DNA of 64,000 bases from an uncultured Paracoccaceae bacterium. Lineage in GTDB: Bacteria; Pseudomonadota; Alphaproteobacteria; Rhodobacterales; Rhodobacteraceae. Both the position numbers and the translations under genes were made by a program. Shown here piece after piece: positions 18,100 through 27,468 of the stretch (positions are counted from its first letter, which is position 1; the number at the start of each line of letters is the position of its first letter). The DNA is taken from the NCBI GenBank assembly GCA_947495295.1, contig CANLYJ010000006.1, forward strand, positions 62,001 to 126,000, written 5' to 3'. Below the pieces are notes generated by a model, which worked only from the letters and a program-made list of their open reading frames with translations, searched no databases and was not told the origin of the DNA.

Positions 18100-19446
18100 A
18101 TGAAGGCGAATAACACCAAAACCTGGTCAGCCGCGATCGCGGTCACCCTGACCTATACCGGGTCTGCCTATGCGGACGGGCATACTGCTGACGTTTATGC
18201 ACCCTATGAGGGCACAACATTGGTCGTGAACTTCCCCGCGCACCCACATTATAATGCCGTGCTGGAAGTCCTGCCCGAATTTACCGAACAGACCGGCATC
18301 GAAGTTGAAGTCGACCAACTGCAATATCTGAAGATGCGCGAACGCCAGACGCTGGAACTGACCAAGGATGAAGGCGACTACGACCTGATTTCCTATGTTG
18401 TGTTTTCCAAGGCTGATTACGTCTATGCTGACCAACTGGAAAATCTGGCCAAGTATTTCATGAACCCCCGTCTGGCGGACCCCAACTATGACGCCGGTGA
18501 TCTGATCGACGGCTATGTCGCCAATATCGGCGTCGCTGGCGGTGAAAAGGGTTATCTGCCCGGCCCAACCGGATCGCTTTTCGGGATTCCCTTCGGGTCG
18601 GAAACATCTGTGCTGGCCTATCGCAAAGATATCTTTGAAAAGCACGGCATCGACGTGCCGACCAACTATGACCAGCTTCTTGAAGTGGCGTGCCAGATCC
18701 CCGAATTGGAACCCGGCATGGGCGGCATGGCGTCTCGTGCGGCATCCGGCCATCAGGCCAGCCACGCATTCCTGTTGCACCTTGCGCCTTTGGGCGGTCG
18801 CGTCTTTGACAGCGAATGGAACCCGATCATCAACAGCCCCGAAGGTGTCGCAGCCGCCAACGCGCTGAAAACCATCGTGGATTGTGGCCCCGAAGGCGGT
18901 ACAACATTCGGCCCAGCCGAAGCGGCGGCATCATTCCAGCAAGGCACATCTGCTATGTTCATGGATTCCATCGCCTTTGCCGCCGGGTTTGAAGACCCAA
19001 GCAAATCCACCGTCGTCGGCAAAGTTGGCTACGCCCTGCACCCCGAAGGTGTTCGTCGCGGCAGCCAGACAGGTGGTTTTGGTATCGGCATCCCATCCAA
19101 TGCGCAAAACAAGGAAGCTGCGTTCTTGCTGATGCAGTGGCTGACCAGCAAGGAACAGGACCTTGCCATCGCCATGGCGGGCGGCAACCCATCGCGGTTT
19201 TCGACTTATGAAGATGCGGGGCTGAACGAAAAATACCCCTATTCGGCAACCTTTGGTGAAGCCCTGAAATACGCAGACCCAGACTGGCGCCCGATCATCC
19301 CGACATGGGGCACGATCAACGCTGATATCGGCACCACGATGAGCCAGGTGCTGACCGAAGGGCTGGATCCGCAGGAAGCGCTTGACGGTGTCGCCGAACG
19401 CGCCCGCGCCGTGATGGACGAGGCCGGCTACTACACCTGGCAGTAA
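18100..19446 (+). CDS. Sugar ABC transporter solute-binding protein (family 1)
   Basis: A 448-residue periplasmic protein. An N-terminal signal peptide ends near GSAYADG. The mature protein has the family 1 SBP pattern (LVVNFPAHPHYNAVLEVLPE, YDLISYVVFSKADYVYADQL, FGIPFGSETSVLAYRKDIFE, AAFLLMQWLTSKEQDLAIA). GGGAGGA ribosome binding site. A stable hairpin follows the stop, which often gives higher binding-protein mRNA levels. It likely captures a mono-/disaccharide or polyol matching the kinase/aldolase cluster. Confidence 0.9.
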   Translation: MKANNTKTWSAAIAVTLTYTGSAYADGHTADVYAPYEGTTLVVNFPAHPHYNAVLEVLPEFTEQTGIEVEVDQLQYLKMRERQTLELTKDEGDYDLISYVVFSKADYVYADQLENLAKYFMNPRLADPNYDAGDLIDGYVANIGVAGGEKGYLPGPTGSLFGIPFGSETSVLAYRKDIFEKHGIDVPTNYDQLLEVACQIPELEPGMGGMASRAASGHQASHAFLLHLAPLGGRVFDSEWNPIINSPEGVAAANALKTIVDCGPEGGTTFGPAEAAASFQQGTSAMFMDSIAFAAGFEDPSKSTVVGKVGYALHPEGVRRGSQTGGFGIGIPSNAQNKEAAFLLMQWLTSKEQDLAIAMAGGNPSRFSTYEDAGLNEKYPYSATFGEALKYADPDWRPIIPTWGTINADIGTTMSQVLTEGLDPQEALDGVAERARAVMDEAGYYTWQ

Positions 19447-19461
19447 CCGCAAGATATCCAA

Positions 19462-19488
19462 CGGGTCGGCGCATCACGCACCGACCCG
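19462..19488 (+). repeat. Intercistronic hairpin after the solute-binding protein
   Basis: Perfect 8-bp stem CGGGTCGG/CCGACCCG with an 11-nt loop and no following T-run. It sits between the binding-protein and permease genes, where such structures usually stabilise the upstream mRNA or attenuate transcription. Confidence 0.55.
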
Positions 19489-19525
19489 CATCACCACCTG
19501 ACCACCCCGCAAAGGCCCCGGTTTC

Positions 19526-20440
19526 ATGAGCATCGCCAGTACGAACCGAATGACCCCCTACCTGTTTCTGGCACCTGCCGGGCTGGTGCTGGCCTTCGCC
19601 CTGTTCTACCCGATCTGCTATATGATCTATGCCAGTTTTCTGGACTGGAACCCCAGTCAGCGGATTGGAGAGGCCGAATTTGTGGGCCTGCGCAACTATT
19701 TCAAGCTTTTCGGCGATGACGCATTCCGCGAAAGCATGGGTGTCACGCTCAAATTCGCAGCCGTGGTTGTGACCATCGAAATGTTTCTGGGCGTCGGGCT
19801 GGCCCTGCTGCTGGATCGGAACATTCGCGGCATGTCGGTGCTGCGCACGCTCTTTATCCTACCCATGATGATTGCGCCCATCGTTGTGGGTTTGATGTGG
19901 CGCTACATGTACCACCCAACCGTCGGTATATTTAACAAGACCCTGAAATCATGGGGGTTTGACGGCATCCCATGGCTGTCTGACGGATCATGGGCCTTTG
20001 CGTCCGTTGTGATTGCCGATGTCTGGCAGTGGACACCCTTCATCTTCATCCTGTCACTGGCAGCCCTGCAATCACTGCCCGCCTCGGCCATTGAGGCCAG
20101 CAAGATCGACGGCGCCAGCGGCTGGCAGCAGATCATCTATATCAAACTGCCCCTGATGCTGCCGGTCCTGATCGTCACCCTTCTGCTGCGACTGATCGAC
20201 AGCTTCAAAGTGCTAGAGGTGATACTGGTCATGACCAATGGCGGTCCGGGCCTGTCGACCGAAATCCTGTCACTCAGGATCAACCGAACAGCCTCCGAAT
20301 TCCGCGAATTGGGCGAGGCGGCAGCAATGTCAAACCTGCTGTTGATCGTGCTGCTGATCCTGACCTTCACCATGTTCATCTATAACAAGGCACAAGACGC
20401 CCGCGCCGCCCGCCTGCGCGCGGTGGAGGAAGAGGTATGA
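19526..20440 (+). CDS. Sugar ABC transporter permease (MalF/UgpA type)
   Basis: A 304-residue inner-membrane permease with six predicted helices. The EAA coupling loop is visible as SAIEASKIDGASGWQQIIYI, followed by KLPLMLPVL. It ends with a 4-bp overlap on the partner permease. The AAGG before ATG is a modest ribosome binding site. Confidence 0.9.
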   Translation: MSIASTNRMTPYLFLAPAGLVLAFALFYPICYMIYASFLDWNPSQRIGEAEFVGLRNYFKLFGDDAFRESMGVTLKFAAVVVTIEMFLGVGLALLLDRNIRGMSVLRTLFILPMMIAPIVVGLMWRYMYHPTVGIFNKTLKSWGFDGIPWLSDGSWAFASVVIADVWQWTPFIFILSLAALQSLPASAIEASKIDGASGWQQIIYIKLPLMLPVLIVTLLLRLIDSFKVLEVILVMTNGGPGLSTEILSLRINRTASEFRELGEAAAMSNLLLIVLLILTFTMFIYNKAQDARAARLRAVEEEV

Positions 20441-21309
20441 GTCAGCAGACCTATGACCGGCAGAACCCGGCCTTCTACGCGCTGCTGATCACGCTGGTGG
20501 TCATGGCCATCGGGCCGATTTATCTGATGCTGACGACCTCGTTGAAGCTGAACATCGATATCATGTCCGACAGCTCCAGCCTGCTTTTCATGCCTACGCT
20601 ACGGAACTATGAAACCGCGCTTTGCGATTTCCTATGGTACGAACCCGAACATCTGCGCCGCTGCGATCCGACATTCGGGCGGGCGCTGACCAATTCGCTG
20701 ATCATCGGCCTGATCTCAACTGCGATCACGCTGATCATTGGCACCATGGCCGCTTACGCACTTGTCCGCTTCCGCTTTATGGGGCGCGATGTCGTGTCAA
20801 TCTGGACGCTGATGATGCGGATGGTGCCGCCTGCGGTGCTGCTGGTGCCGGTCTTTGGCATCTGGACCTTCCAGTTCGGCATCGACGGGTCGCGCGGCGG
20901 GATCATCCTTGTCTATGTGGCGCTCAACCTGCCTTTCGTCATCTGGATCTTACAGAGTTTCATTGTCCAAGTGCCGATCCAGCTGGAAGAGGCCGCGCGC
21001 ATGGATGGCGCCGGCCCCTTCCAGGTTTTCTTCCTTGTCGTCCTGCCCTTGATCAAACCGGGCATCGCGGCGGCGTCAATCTTTACGTTCCGGGTGGCGT
21101 GGAACGAATTCCTGCTGGCCAACGCCCTGTCAGACCGCAATAGTCGGACCGTGCCTGTCACAATCGTCAACAGCCTGACCGAATTTGATATCGACTGGGG
21201 GGTTATCATGGCCACCGGCATGTTGCTTGCGATCCCGCCGATCATCTTTACCTTCGTGGCGAGCCGACAGATCATCACCGGCATGACAGCAGGGGCCGTG
21301 AAAGGGTAA
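20437..21309 (+). CDS. Sugar ABC transporter permease (MalG/UgpE type)
   Basis: A 290-residue second permease with six helices and EAA loop LEEAARMDGAGPFQVFFLVV. A roughly 60-residue periplasmic segment after the first helix (LCDFLWYEPEHLRRCDPTF) carries two cysteines, which is somewhat unusual. It is coupled to the previous gene by a 4-bp overlap and to the next by a 1-nt overlap (TAATG). Confidence 0.9.
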   Translation: MSQQTYDRQNPAFYALLITLVVMAIGPIYLMLTTSLKLNIDIMSDSSSLLFMPTLRNYETALCDFLWYEPEHLRRCDPTFGRALTNSLIIGLISTAITLIIGTMAAYALVRFRFMGRDVVSIWTLMMRMVPPAVLLVPVFGIWTFQFGIDGSRGGIILVYVALNLPFVIWILQSFIVQVPIQLEEAARMDGAGPFQVFFLVVLPLIKPGIAAASIFTFRVAWNEFLLANALSDRNSRTVPVTIVNSLTEFDIDWGVIMATGMLLAIPPIIFTFVASRQIITGMTAGAVKG

Positions 21310-22445
21310 TGAGCGTCCTGCTGCTGGCCACTTTCGACACAAAACAGCAAGAGGCCGACTACCTGATCGCAGCGATGACCGCCTTGGGCGTGCCGGTAGA
21401 GACCTGCGATATCTCGCTTCACGCGGGCGGCACCCAATGGGGGCCAGAGGACAAGATCGCTGGCATGGCGCAGGCCACCGAAAGGGCAATAGCCGAGATT
21501 TCGGCGAAGCCACAAACAGGCCGACGGATGATCGTGGCCATTGGTGGCGGCACCGGCGGGCAGATCGCGCTCAAGGTGCTGCAATCGCTCCCCGTTTCGA
21601 TGCCAAAAGTGTTGGTGACCACTCTGCCCTTCGATCCGCGTTACATCATCGCCGACAGTTCGATCGTGCTGGTGCCGACGATTGCCGATCTGTGCGGGCT
21701 GAATGCAACAACGCGGGCCGCGCTGGATCAGGCAGCAGCCATTGCTGGCGGGCTGTATCATGCGACACTGCCAACCGGCGCTGCATCCCTATCGCCATCC
21801 ATCGGGGTCACATCATTGGGCGTAACCGGTCCGGGTACGGATGCGCTGTGCAAACGACTAAAGGCGGATGGCAACGAGGTTACTGTTTTTCACGCCAACG
21901 GCTTTGGCGGCGCAGCCTTTACCCGCTGGGCCAAGATCGGGGCTTTCAAATCGGTGATCGACTATACCCCACATGAATTGACGCGCTGTTATGTGGCCGG
22001 GGTGAATGCCGATATGCCCGGGCGCTTTACGGCGATGGGGCATTTGCCACGGGTGGTCCTGCCCGGCGGTGTCAATTTCATCGGCATGGGCGAACCTGAC
22101 CTGATGCCAGAGGTGTATCATCAGCGCCCGCATTACGCGCATTCGCCGCTTTTCACCCATGTGCAATGTACCGAAGACGAGGTGATCAAATGCGCCAATA
22201 TCCTTGGTGCCGCGCTGAAAGACGCAACAGCACCGGTACGCGTGCTGATCCCCATGGGTGGTTTTTCATCCGAAGATCGCCCCGGCGGCGCGATTGAAAA
22301 CGAAACCGTGCGCGCCGCATTTGCCGACACGCTCGAAACCCATATCCCCCTCACCCGGCTGGACGGACATATCAATGACCGCGCCACGGCTGATGCCGCC
22401 GCCGACGCCCTTTATGCCATTTCAAAGGAAACTCCCCATGCTTGA
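21309..22445 (+). CDS. Tm-1-like ATP-binding (UPF0261) protein
   Basis: A 378-residue protein matching the UPF0261/Tm-1-like family: N-terminal LLLATFDTKQQEADYL, glycine-rich AIGGGTGGQIALKVL, GFGGAAFTRWA and a C-terminal half with VLPGGVNFIGMGEPD and LIPMGGFSSED. The family includes the N-terminal part of the tomato Tm-1 resistance protein; its bacterial enzymology is poorly known. Here it is embedded in a sugar-uptake operon and overlaps a class II aldolase gene by 8 bp, so a catabolic role on the imported compound is likely. Confidence 0.85.
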   Translation: MSVLLLATFDTKQQEADYLIAAMTALGVPVETCDISLHAGGTQWGPEDKIAGMAQATERAIAEISAKPQTGRRMIVAIGGGTGGQIALKVLQSLPVSMPKVLVTTLPFDPRYIIADSSIVLVPTIADLCGLNATTRAALDQAAAIAGGLYHATLPTGAASLSPSIGVTSLGVTGPGTDALCKRLKADGNEVTVFHANGFGGAAFTRWAKIGAFKSVIDYTPHELTRCYVAGVNADMPGRFTAMGHLPRVVLPGGVNFIGMGEPDLMPEVYHQRPHYAHSPLFTHVQCTEDEVIKCANILGAALKDATAPVRVLIPMGGFSSEDRPGGAIENETVRAAFADTLETHIPLTRLDGHINDRATADAAADALYAISKETPHA

Positions 22446-23103
22446 TCCATCCGATATCGAAGCCAAGAAAGACGCCCTGATCTGGTCAGCGCGCCGTTGC
22501 TTTGACCTTGGATTGCAGACCAATGCGGGTGGCAACCTGTCGGTACGCCTGTCATCCGGCGATGCCATTGTGATCAAACCATCCGGCGTTGGGTTTGCCG
22601 AATGCAGCCGGGACAATCTGCAAGTGGTGCATCTGGATGGCACGATTGAGCCGTCGCAATTCAAACCGTCCAAAGATATGGATTTCCACCGCGACCTTTA
22701 CCGGATCAGGCCCGACATCAACGCGATTGTGCATTGCCACAGCCCGTGGGCCACAGGCTTTGCCAGCGCGGGCATCGAAATCCCCTGTCTGACTGTCCAG
22801 ACCATTGAAAAGATCGGGCGGATGCCCCTGATCCCGCTCTCTGACAATGGTGGACCACAGACCGAAGTGGAGATTAGCCCGGTATTTCAAGACCCCTCCA
22901 TTCGGGCCGCTGTCCTTGCCAATCACGGGACAATCGGCGTCGGCAAGACCCTGACAGCCGCGCAATATCTGGCCGAGATTATCGAGGAAACAGCCCATAT
23001 CGCCTTTGTCCGCGACACGCTGATGGCGGCCCATGGCAAAACCGCCGCCGATCTGCCCAGCTATGGCACGGCAAAGGACGCACGCGCCGCGAAAGCGGGC
23101 TAG
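22438..23103 (+). CDS. Class II aldolase (fuculose-phosphate aldolase-like)
   Basis: A 221-residue protein, the standard family length. N-terminal region LQTNAGGNLSVRLSSGDAIV is the phosphate-binding segment. Zinc/catalytic histidines lie in INAIVHCHSPWATG and ANHGTIGVGKTLTAAQYLAE. ATG at 22438 overlaps the end of the Tm-1-like gene; longer upstream starts lie in that gene's coding region. It is the last gene of the transporter operon and runs convergently into the M24 gene, overlapping by 4 bp. This is the second class II aldolase of the cluster, so sequential or alternative C-C cleavages are possible. Confidence 0.85.
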   Translation: MLDPSDIEAKKDALIWSARRCFDLGLQTNAGGNLSVRLSSGDAIVIKPSGVGFAECSRDNLQVVHLDGTIEPSQFKPSKDMDFHRDLYRIRPDINAIVHCHSPWATGFASAGIEIPCLTVQTIEKIGRMPLIPLSDNGGPQTEVEISPVFQDPSIRAAVLANHGTIGVGKTLTAAQYLAEIIEETAHIAFVRDTLMAAHGKTAADLPSYGTAKDARAAKAG

Positions 23104-24257
23104 ATCACCGGCAACTCCGGCGCGGCGCGCGTGCTCAACAATCGCCCCCCGCCCGGCGTGACCACGATGTTTTCCTCATGCACCATCATCAGGCCATCGC
23201 CATAAGACAGTGACGGCTCCAGCGTCAGCACCATATCATCCTGCAACAGGGTCGTATCAAACGCAGCATGCGACGGCTGTTCCGTCAGTTGCAGGCCAAG
23301 CGCATGACCCAGCCGCCCGATATCGCCACCACTGTCGTCCATTTCGGCAATGATAGTGGACATTGCTTGAAACAAGTCGCGGCAGGTGTTGCCGGGGCGT
23401 GCCGCCGCAATACCCGCTTCGGTCGCGCGCCACAGTACATCATAGGCACGGCGCGCCCTGTCATCAGCATGGCCAATCGCCCAGTTGCGATCAAAATCGC
23501 AATAGTACCCATCACAGACCAATCCCGTATCCAGCATCAGGATATCACCGCGCGCCAGCGGCGCGTCATCGGGGGGCGATATCACATCCGCATAGCCGCC
23601 TTGTGCCGCCGCACCCACAACATAAGGCGCACCATCCGCCCCCTGCGCCAATGCCTCACGGCGAAACGCGCGGAAAACCGCATCCAGCGGCACGCCTTCC
23701 TTCGCCATGGCAGGCACTTGGGCAAAGGTGGCGGACCCAATCGCGCAGATATGCGCCAGCTTTTCAATCTCGGCGGGGGATTTCACCATGCGCAGGCCCT
23801 GCACCAGCCCGGTCGCATCCGCGATGGTCAGACCCGGCAAGGCGGCCACCAGCCTTTCCCAATCACCCAGCGGCATGCGCAGATGCGTCTCATGCCCCTT
23901 CATCACACCGATCTTTCCAAGTGGGGATAGCAGATCAACCAGCAGACTGATCCCGTCATCCTTTGGCGCAGGTGCGGCCCAGCTGCGGATGTCATCCAGC
24001 CAGCAACGCTGCATCAGGCTGACACCGATCTCAGGGATAATGGCAATCGGCTTACCGGATGCAGGCACAAAGACGAACCATGGCCGCGTCGGGCTTTGCC
24101 AGAACAGCGTCTGGAAACCTGTGAAATACTGCACCTCTGGTTCTGTCATCAGCAACAAACCGTCCAGCCCGGCCGCTGCCATGCGGTGTTGGGCCAGTGC
24201 GGTGCGGGCCGCAAATTCGGCATCTGGAAAGCCGCGTGTGATCGGTGTCATAGCCAT
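23100..24257 (-). CDS. M24 (pita-bread) family metallopeptidase/hydrolase
   Basis: A 385-residue protein with an N-terminal creatinase-like domain (residues 1-150) and a C-terminal pita-bread domain. All five metal ligands seem present: LDTGLVCDGYYCDFDRNW (two Asp), LGHALGLQLTEQPSH (His), LTLEPSL (Glu) and HEENIVV (Glu). Relatives include Xaa-Pro dipeptidase and ectoine hydrolase. It lies divergent from an M20 amidohydrolase and diaminopropionate ammonia-lyase, which suggests the substrate is a small amide or amidine rather than proline peptides (inference). Confidence 0.82.
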   Translation of the reverse strand: MAMTPITRGFPDAEFAARTALAQHRMAAAGLDGLLLMTEPEVQYFTGFQTLFWQSPTRPWFVFVPASGKPIAIIPEIGVSLMQRCWLDDIRSWAAPAPKDDGISLLVDLLSPLGKIGVMKGHETHLRMPLGDWERLVAALPGLTIADATGLVQGLRMVKSPAEIEKLAHICAIGSATFAQVPAMAKEGVPLDAVFRAFRREALAQGADGAPYVVGAAAQGGYADVISPPDDAPLARGDILMLDTGLVCDGYYCDFDRNWAIGHADDRARRAYDVLWRATEAGIAAARPGNTCRDLFQAMSTIIAEMDDSGGDIGRLGHALGLQLTEQPSHAAFDTTLLQDDMVLTLEPSLSYGDGLMMVHEENIVVTPGGGRLLSTRAAPELPVI

Positions 24258-24410
24258 AAAGCGTTCATATCATCCCGCAGCGTCACAAATTGATCGTTAT
24301 CTGCGGGAAACTGGATCAATTTCATCGCCGGTGCCAGCAGGATTGATCATTGGCATAGATGAAAACCGATATCATGATGCCCCAACACCATCCACAATGG
24401 ACCACGCACC

Positions 24411-25547
24411 ATGGACCTCACGGCCCTTCGGCATGAATTTCACCAACACCCGGAGCTTGGCTTTCAAGAGCTGCGGACAAAGGCCCGCGTCGCCCAAATC
24501 CTGCGCGATCTGGGACTAGAGGTGCATGAAGGCGCAGGCGTGGTCGGCATTCTGCGTGCCGGGTCAGGCAACCGCGCCATCGGGCTGCGGGCCGATATGG
24601 ACGCGCTACCGATCCATGAACAAAGCAGTCACAACTACGCCTCGCAGACCCCCGGCGTGATGCATGCCTGCGGCCATGACGGGCATATGGTGATGCTGTT
24701 GGGGGCCGCCGCACAACTGGCCACATCCCGCGACTTTGACGGCACGGTCGTCTTCCTGTTCCAACCAAACGAGGAACACGGGCAAGGCGCGCAGGCGATG
24801 ATTGCCGACGGCGTGCTGGAACGTTTCCCAATCGACGAAGTTTACGCCATCCACAACCTGCCAGGCGCGCCTGTTGGCCACGTCTCTACCCGGGTCGGGC
24901 AAATCTGCGCTTCCGAAAGCCTGTTTGAAATCACCATCACCGGCCAAGGCGGTCATGCCTCCATGCCACATGCCGGCGTTGACGCGATCACCGTCGGGGC
25001 CGAAATGGTGATGGCATTGCAAACCATCATCGCCCGAAAGCTGCCGCCCAGCGCGGGCGCGGTCGTGTCCGTCACCGAATTTCTGACAGACGGGCAGCGC
25101 AACGTGCTGCCGGGTATTGCAACACTCAAAGGCGACGCGCGGGCGCGCCAACCAGCCGACCGGCAGGCCATCGCACAGTTCATGCGCCAGATCGTGAACG
25201 GGGTCGCCGCGACCCACGGGGTGACAGCAACGCTCAGCTTTGACACGGTTTTCGTCGAAACGATCAACGCCGCCGAACCCGCCCAAGCCGTCATACGCGC
25301 CGCACATACCGCAGGGCTGCAAGCGGACGGAAACCGCCCACCAATGAGCTTTTCCGAAGATTTCGCACATTTCGCGCAGGCGGTGCCGGGGTGCTTTCTC
25401 TTGATGGGCAACGGAACCGACGGGGCACATGGGCAACCGCTCCACGCCAATGACTACGACTTTAACGACGCGCTTTTGCCAATCTGGGCGGCCTTCTGGG
25501 CGACACTTGTGCAGGACCGCCTTCCAAAACGACAGGACAGCCAATGA
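24411..25547 (+). CDS. M20-family amidohydrolase
   Basis: A 378-residue zinc amidase of the aminoacylase/hippuricase-like (M20D) group. Metal motifs: DMDALPIHEQ, MHACGHDGHMVML and QPNEEHGQGAQAM. The dimerisation (lid) domain is inserted around residues 180-290, and the C-terminal ligand region is FSEDFAHF. No strong ribosome binding site was seen before ATG at 24411; an upstream ATG at 24397 is in a different frame. It overlaps the ammonia-lyase gene by 4 bp, so it probably releases 2,3-diaminopropionate from an N-acyl precursor. E. coli ygeX is likewise next to the M20 gene ygeY. Confidence 0.85.
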   Translation: MDLTALRHEFHQHPELGFQELRTKARVAQILRDLGLEVHEGAGVVGILRAGSGNRAIGLRADMDALPIHEQSSHNYASQTPGVMHACGHDGHMVMLLGAAAQLATSRDFDGTVVFLFQPNEEHGQGAQAMIADGVLERFPIDEVYAIHNLPGAPVGHVSTRVGQICASESLFEITITGQGGHASMPHAGVDAITVGAEMVMALQTIIARKLPPSAGAVVSVTEFLTDGQRNVLPGIATLKGDARARQPADRQAIAQFMRQIVNGVAATHGVTATLSFDTVFVETINAAEPAQAVIRAAHTAGLQADGNRPPMSFSEDFAHFAQAVPGCFLLMGNGTDGAHGQPLHANDYDFNDALLPIWAAFWATLVQDRLPKRQDSQ

Positions 25548-26737
25548 CCACTCTTTTGCCAAAGGCCACCCTTGGCCACATCACAACAACGCGGGCCACA
25601 GGCGACGCAGCCCACCGGGTCCTGACCAAAGAAGGGTTCGACACGGCCGAGGCTGAAATCACCCAATGGGACGGCTATGCGCCCACACCGCTGCACGAAC
25701 TGGACGCACTGGCCGCCCATATCGGGGTGGGCAAAGTGTTCTACAAGGACGAAGGGCCGCGTTTCGGGCTGGCCAGTTTCAAGGCATTAGGCGGGGCCTA
25801 TGCGGCCTTGCGGGTGCTGCAACGCGAAATCGGCCAGCAGACCGGACAGAATGTCAGCCTTGCAGATATTCGCAATGGCAAGCATCGGGATGCCTGCGCG
25901 GCGATCACGCTAGTCTCTGCCACAGACGGCAATCACGGGCGGTCACTGGCATGGGGGTGCCAAAAGTTCGGGGCACCCTGCCGAATCTATATTCACGCCG
26001 AAGTCAGCGAAGGGCGTGCCCAGATCATGCGCGATTTCGGGGCAGAGGTGATCCGGATCACCGGCGATTACGATGCCTCTGTCGCATTGGCGAAATCCGA
26101 GGCGGAAGAAAACGACTGGTTCGTTGTGTCCGACACATCCTGGGACGGCTATACCGAACCGCCCCGCGACGTGATGTCAGGCTACGGCGTTCTGACGCGC
26201 GAGCTGTGCCGCACCCTGGATCAGGCCCCGACCCATGTCTTCCTGCAAGGCGGGGTGGGGGGGATGGCTGCCGGGATCATCGCCGCCTTGGTGCAGCATT
26301 ACGGGGCATCTTCGCCGCGCGTCGTGATCGTCGAACCCGATCTGGCGGCCTGCCTGTTCGAAAGCGCGCGGCAGGGGGCGGCAACAACCGTGGCCATCGC
26401 CAAGGAAACCATCATGGCGGGGCTGTCCTGTGGCGAACCATCCGCGCTCGCCTGGGATATCCTGGCCCAAGAGGCCAGCGATTATGTCACCATCCCAGAC
26501 ACGCTGGTGCCATCCACCGTGCGGTTGCTGGCGCGGCCATTGCCGGGCGATCCGGTGATCGAAGCAGGGGAAAGCGCGGTTGCCGGGCTTGCCGCCCTGA
26601 TCGCCGCACGGGACGACGCAGACCTGTCCGATGCGCTGGGTCTGGACGGATTATCGCGGGTGCTGTTGATCGGATCAGAAGGGATCACCGACCCGGACAT
26701 CTATCAACAGATCATGGAAGGGTATGAGGCGGCATGA
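25544..26737 (+). CDS. dpaL: Diaminopropionate ammonia-lyase
   Basis: A 397-residue PLP fold-type II enzyme that converts 2,3-diaminopropionate to pyruvate and two ammonia. The PLP lysine lies in RFGLASFKALGGAYAAL. The substrate/PLP asparagine loop is SATDGNHGRSLAWG. The glycine-rich phosphate loop is LQGGVGGMAAGI. Length and motif order match DpaL/YgeX. Translational coupling (ATGA) to the M20 amidohydrolase indicates a joint pathway. Confidence 0.92.
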   Translation: MTTLLPKATLGHITTTRATGDAAHRVLTKEGFDTAEAEITQWDGYAPTPLHELDALAAHIGVGKVFYKDEGPRFGLASFKALGGAYAALRVLQREIGQQTGQNVSLADIRNGKHRDACAAITLVSATDGNHGRSLAWGCQKFGAPCRIYIHAEVSEGRAQIMRDFGAEVIRITGDYDASVALAKSEAEENDWFVVSDTSWDGYTEPPRDVMSGYGVLTRELCRTLDQAPTHVFLQGGVGGMAAGIIAALVQHYGASSPRVVIVEPDLAACLFESARQGAATTVAIAKETIMAGLSCGEPSALAWDILAQEASDYVTIPDTLVPSTVRLLARPLPGDPVIEAGESAVAGLAALIAARDDADLSDALGLDGLSRVLLIGSEGITDPDIYQQIMEGYEAA

Positions 26738-26749
26738 TCACACAAACAC

Positions 26750-27373
26750 CTAAACCGTATCCAAAGCCGCCTGCGCATTTGTAAAATAGGCCCCCACCTG
26801 CTGCCCATCGACCAGCGCATGATGCACCTCCAGCGTCATCGCCATATCCCAGCGGTTGCCATGATCAACGATCTTGCCCCATGACACGCGCGGAATGCAG
26901 TCATCAGGGCCGGGCAAGGCATTGTTGATCGACGTGTAGTCAAGCCATGGCATGCAGGACAGATAGGCCAGGTCATCACGCTCACCGGTATTGGGGGCCA
27001 AATCCTGCCCGGCGGCGACCTGATCAATCAGGGCCTTTGCTTGCGCGTCAAATTCACCGAAATCAGCCAGATAGGGCACATAGGCATAGCCAAAACTGCC
27101 CGCCTGTGTCGGTACGGTCATCGATAGGGTGACCATCTCATGGCGAACCACCTGATCCCCGCGAAACCGCATGCACAGTTCCGGGACAGCATGCAGACCG
27201 GCACCGATAGCATAAAGGCAGGCGCGATAGGGCGACACACCATCAGCCTTGCGGGCCATGACATGGCTGACATCCAACCGGGACGTCACTGCATAATGCG
27301 GCTTTTGATAGGTCCGGAAAAAGTGGAACTGGGCCGCACGGGGCCATGTTTCAAGATCAACAATGTGATGCAT
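26750..27373 (-). CDS. CatA-like O-acetyltransferase (chloramphenicol acetyltransferase fold)
   Basis: A 207-residue protein of the type A CAT family. The catalytic HHxxxDG motif is present as VHHALVDGQQVG near the C-terminus. ATG at 27373 is preferred because of the GGGGA ribosome binding site; the frame extends 21 codons upstream without one. The N-terminal WPRAAQFHFFRTY is typical of the family. Many chromosomal CatA-like proteins lack resistance activity, so antibiotic resistance should not be assumed. Confidence 0.82.
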   Translation of the reverse strand: MHHIVDLETWPRAAQFHFFRTYQKPHYAVTSRLDVSHVMARKADGVSPYRACLYAIGAGLHAVPELCMRFRGDQVVRHEMVTLSMTVPTQAGSFGYAYVPYLADFGEFDAQAKALIDQVAAGQDLAPNTGERDDLAYLSCMPWLDYTSINNALPGPDDCIPRVSWGKIVDHGNRWDMAMTLEVHHALVDGQQVGAYFTNAQAALDTV

Positions 27374-27468
27374 TCTATTTCCCCTTTTTGGCGCTGGGCC
27401 TATGCTCAGGCTGCACCCGATCCAAGGAAACTGCAATTGAAGACCTGCGCAATCTGCCCCCGGCCAGC

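Noticed and set aside
26750..27373. Antibiotic resistance determinant (chloramphenicol)
   Set aside because: The motif supports the fold only; no mobile context is present and chromosomal relatives often do not confer resistance.
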